Shown piece by piece: positions 61,653 through 64,000 of a DNA stretch of 64,000 nt (position 1 is the first letter of the stretch; every line of letters begins with the position of its first letter). The DNA comes from Thermoanaerobaculia bacterium. GTDB lineage: Bacteria > Acidobacteriota > Thermoanaerobaculia > UBA5066. Under the pieces are notes generated by a model. It worked only from the letters and a program-made list of their open reading frames with translations, ran no database searches and was not told the origin of the DNA. A program made the position numbers and the translations under genes. The stretch lies in assembly GCA_022071945.1 (NCBI GenBank), contig JAJVIN010000003.1, forward strand, positions 1 through 64,000, written 5' to 3'.

Positions 61653-64000
61653 ATGTTGCGAGTCCCTCTCGTCCCTGACCCCGAAACGGATTCCGGGGAC
61701 GGCGCTGGCGTTCCGGCAGCCGGTCCGGGAGCCGGTGGCGCCCCGATCGCGGATGGGCGGACGCAGGCTTCTGGAGGGGCGAAGGCGCCGGGCGGGAGGG
61801 ACCACCGGGAACGGGACTGGCCATCGTACCCACCCCTGCCGGATCCGCTGTGGCTGCGCCCCGAGAAGGACGAGGCCCCGGAGACGTCGCTCTCCCCCGG
61901 CCTGCTCCTGGCCGGCCGCTACCAGATCCTCGATTACATCGGCCGGGGCGGCATGGGAGAGGTGTACGAGGCGCTCGATCTGGACCTCAGGGTGCACATC
62001 GCGCTGAAGGTGGTCCGGCCGGTCCTGGCTTCGGACCGAAACATGATGGAGCGCTTCCGCCGCGAGATCCAGCTTTCGCGCAGGGTCACGCACCCCAACG
62101 TCTGCCGGATCTTCGATCTCGGCCGCCACCGGGACGAGCGGCGGGACGTGACCTTCCTGACGATGGAGCTTCTGGCCGGCGAAACACTGGAGGCAAGGAT
62201 CCGTCGCGGGGGCAAGATGGCGGTTTCCGAGGCCGAGCCTCTCGTCCTGCAGATGACGGAGGCCCTCGAGGCGGCGCATGAGGTCGGCGTCGTACACCGC
62301 GATTTCAAGACCTCGAACGTCATCCTGGTGAAGACGAAGGACGGCGCGACGCGCGCCGTCGTGACGGACTTCGGCCTGGCGCGGAGCCTGGAAGAGCGAG
62401 CGGACGCGCCCGCGCTCTCTTCGAGCGGGGTCATGATCGGCACCGCGGCGTACATGGCCCCCGAGCAAGTGGGCGGAGCCGAAGCCACCCGGGCCTCGGA
62501 CGTCTACTCGCTGGGCGTCGTCCTCTACGAGATGGTGACCGGGGCTCGCCCGCATCCGGGCGAGAGCCCCATCGAGCTTCTCGTCAATCGCCTCAGCGAG
62601 CCTCCCATCGCCCCCAGGCTCAGGAACCCCGAGCTCCCGGCGCGCTGGGACAGCGTGATCTTGCGGTGTCTCGAGCGGGACCCGGCAGACCGGTTTGCCT
62701 CGGCCCGAGACGTCGCCCGCGCCCTCACGAGCCAGAGCGGCGCCTCCTCGCCGGCGGACCGCCAGAGGACGAGAGTTCTGCCCCGGCTCCGGCTGTCTGT
62801 CGCCAGACGCCGATGGGGCGCGGTTTTCCTGGCGGTGCTCTTCCTGGCGGGCACCCTCGGGAGCAGGATCCTCGGATGGGGGTTCAAGGGAGCGTCTCTT
62901 CCCTCGCGCCGTTCCGTCGCCGTGCTGGGCTTCAAGGACCTCGCGGGCAAGATGGACACGGGCTGGCTCTCCCCAGCTCTCACCCAGATGCTCAGCGCCG
63001 AGCTTTCGGCCGGGGAGGCACTCAGGACGATCCCTTCCGAGACCGTCAATCGAGTGAAGGCTGAACTCGGTCTGCCAGACTCGGAGACTTACGGCAGGGA
63101 GACCCTGGCGCGGATTCGAGCGAACCTCGGCGCGGACGTCGTCGTCCTGGGCTCGTACCTCGCCCTGGACGCCAACGCATCGAGTCCCCTCCGCGTCGAC
63201 GTGAGGCTGCAGGACACGGCCTCGGGAGAAACGCTGGCGACGGTCACGGAGAATCGGAGCGTCGGTACGATCTTCGACATCGTCCTCAACACAGGGGCCC
63301 AGCTGCGGGACCGGCTCGGCACCAGCCGCATCTCGGAAGAGCAGCACGAAGCCGTCCGCGCCGCCCTGCCGGCCGATCCGAAGGCGGCACGGCTCTACTC
63401 CGAGGGACTCGTGGCTCTCGCCCGATTCGATCTCATGCGAGCCCGCGACCTCTTCCGGCAGAGCGTCGAGCTCGACGACGGACATGCCCTGGCCCACTCG
63501 GCTCTCGCCGAGACCCTCTCCGCTCTCGGCCTGGAGAAGGAAGCCGCCTCCGAGGCGCGGAAAGCTCTCGAAACCTCGGCTCCCCTCGAGCGGCAGGACC
63601 GGCTCCTGATCGAGGGACGGTTTCACGAGGCTTCCTTCCAGTGGGAAAAGGCGGTCGAGACCTACCGCGTTCTCTTTGGTTACTTCCCCGACGACGTGGA
63701 CCACGGGCTCCGCCTCATAAGGGCCCAGACGCGTCTGGAAGACACGAAGGGCGCCATGGAAACGCTCGCTGTCCTTCGGCGGCCTCCTCACCTCATCACG
63801 GACGACCCTCGAGTCGATCTTGCCGAAGCCAGTATCGCCAACCGCAGGGCCGACTTCCAGCGGGCGCTCGTGGCCGCGGGCGAGGCCAACCGGAAGGGCA
63901 AGTCTCGAGGAGCAAAGCTGATCGTCGCCGAGGCGCTCCTCAAGCAGGCACGGGCCCAGATGCACCTCGGCTTCTATCAACGGTCGGGCGAGGCCGCCCT
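61653..64000 (+). CDS. Ser/Thr protein kinase with TPR/TolB-like extracellular part (partial, right edge)
   Basis: The 782-codon frame starts at ATG 61653 and is open at the right edge. A ~90-residue Gly/Pro/Asp-rich N-terminal region leads to a kinase domain: YIGRGGMGEVYEALDLD, Lys in HIALKVV, catalytic loop HRDFKTSN (Phe where HRDLKP is usual), DFGLA, TAAYMAPEQV. A transmembrane helix (RWGAVFLAVLFLAGTLGSRI) near residue 395 precedes a TolB-like segment (RRSVAVLGFKDLAGKMDTGW) and TPR-like repeats (SVELDDGHALAHSALAETL). This is the adenylate-cyclase/OmpR-type TPR arrangement seen in acidobacterial kinases. Confidence 0.93.
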   Translation, partial: MLRVPLVPDPETDSGDGAGVPAAGPGAGGAPIADGRTQASGGAKAPGGRDHRERDWPSYPPLPDPLWLRPEKDEAPETSLSPGLLLAGRYQILDYIGRGGMGEVYEALDLDLRVHIALKVVRPVLASDRNMMERFRREIQLSRRVTHPNVCRIFDLGRHRDERRDVTFLTMELLAGETLEARIRRGGKMAVSEAEPLVLQMTEALEAAHEVGVVHRDFKTSNVILVKTKDGATRAVVTDFGLARSLEERADAPALSSSGVMIGTAAYMAPEQVGGAEATRASDVYSLGVVLYEMVTGARPHPGESPIELLVNRLSEPPIAPRLRNPELPARWDSVILRCLERDPADRFASARDVARALTSQSGASSPADRQRTRVLPRLRLSVARRRWGAVFLAVLFLAGTLGSRILGWGFKGASLPSRRSVAVLGFKDLAGKMDTGWLSPALTQMLSAELSAGEALRTIPSETVNRVKAELGLPDSETYGRETLARIRANLGADVVVLGSYLALDANASSPLRVDVRLQDTASGETLATVTENRSVGTIFDIVLNTGAQLRDRLGTSRISEEQHEAVRAALPADPKAARLYSEGLVALARFDLMRARDLFRQSVELDDGHALAHSALAETLSALGLEKEAASEARKALETSAPLERQDRLLIEGRFHEASFQWEKAVETYRVLFGYFPDDVDHGLRLIRAQTRLEDTKGAMETLAVLRRPPHLITDDPRVDLAEASIANRRADFQRALVAAGEANRKGKSRGAKLIVAEALLKQARAQMHLGFYQRSGEAA

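Noticed and set aside
61110-63980. 956-codon minus-strand open frame opposite the TPR kinase and the anchored protein
   Set aside because: It spans two unrelated plus-strand genes, one with complete kinase motifs, and shows no domain.

Overview
The window is high-GC DNA (roughly two-thirds G+C by eye) with tightly packed genes, many GTG/TTG starts and many 1-4 bp stop/start overlaps. The gene content fits an environmental Acidobacteriota-type bacterium: receptor Ser/Thr kinases with beta-propeller or TPR tails, a DUF4388 protein, a YD-repeat (RHS) protein carrying the 'GITSGCG' form of S-layer-homology repeat, a one-subunit-anchor succinate dehydrogenase, and lactate-dehydrogenase-type malate dehydrogenase. 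The phylum is inferred from gene content; no rRNA or tRNA gene was seen in the window.

Layout. 1-5275 (-): a very large RHS/YD-repeat secreted protein whose C-terminus runs off the left edge. 5771-7930 (+): ECF sigma factor, an anti-sigma-like protein and MutY. 7860-13619: a NusG-family antiterminator, an alpha/beta hydrolase, and a surface-polysaccharide group (O-antigen-ligase-like protein, polyprenyl-phosphate sugar transferase, glycosyltransferase). 13616-20660 (-): two tandem paralogous exported proteins of about 1,150 residues. 20831-24411 (+): histidine kinase, NtrC-type regulator, and a secreted protein behind a good sigma-54 promoter. 24680-29263 (+): a PuuD-type amidotransferase, a UMF1 transporter, a secreted protein and a GT-C-like membrane protein. 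29334-33729 (-): sdhB-sdhA-sdhC and mdh. 33884-35451: small proteins and the bacterioferritin/Bfd pair. 35521-38268 (+): a PD40-propeller kinase, convergent with SixA.

38820-42363: a redox-stress group (rubrerythrin, HdrB-like Fe-S protein and DUF3501 on the minus strand, thioredoxin reductase divergent). 42434-44727 (+): adenine deaminase and a BON-LysM protein. 44790-48470 (-): a five-gene run (DUF4388, FmdB zinc ribbon, Asp-box propeller, HExxH membrane protein, small unknown). 48563-51623 (+): ketosynthase, methyltransferase and FAD oxidoreductase cassette. 51661-55381 (-): DmeF-type metal exporter, small membrane protein, ROK sugar kinase, dienoyl-CoA-reductase-like SDR, DinB-like protein. 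55421-64000 (+): small protein, Lhr helicase, an anchored unknown protein, and a second receptor kinase with TPRs cut by the right edge.

Themes. The left third concerns the cell surface: an exported RHS protein, two giant exported paralogues apparently translationally coupled to polysaccharide genes, a specialised NusG, and two regulatory modules (ECF/anti-sigma and a sigma-54 two-component system) beside their likely targets. The middle is core metabolism plus iron and peroxide handling. The right third is a mosaic of lipid/polyketide-like chemistry, metal export, helicase and kinase signalling. The best candidates for new biology are the RHS-SLH fusion, the soluble RskA-like anti-sigma, the tandem giant exported proteins with their apparent CTG-coupled glycosyltransferase, the sigma-54 secreted-protein module, the rubrerythrin/Fe-S/DUF3501 operon and the DUF4388-to-HExxH operon.
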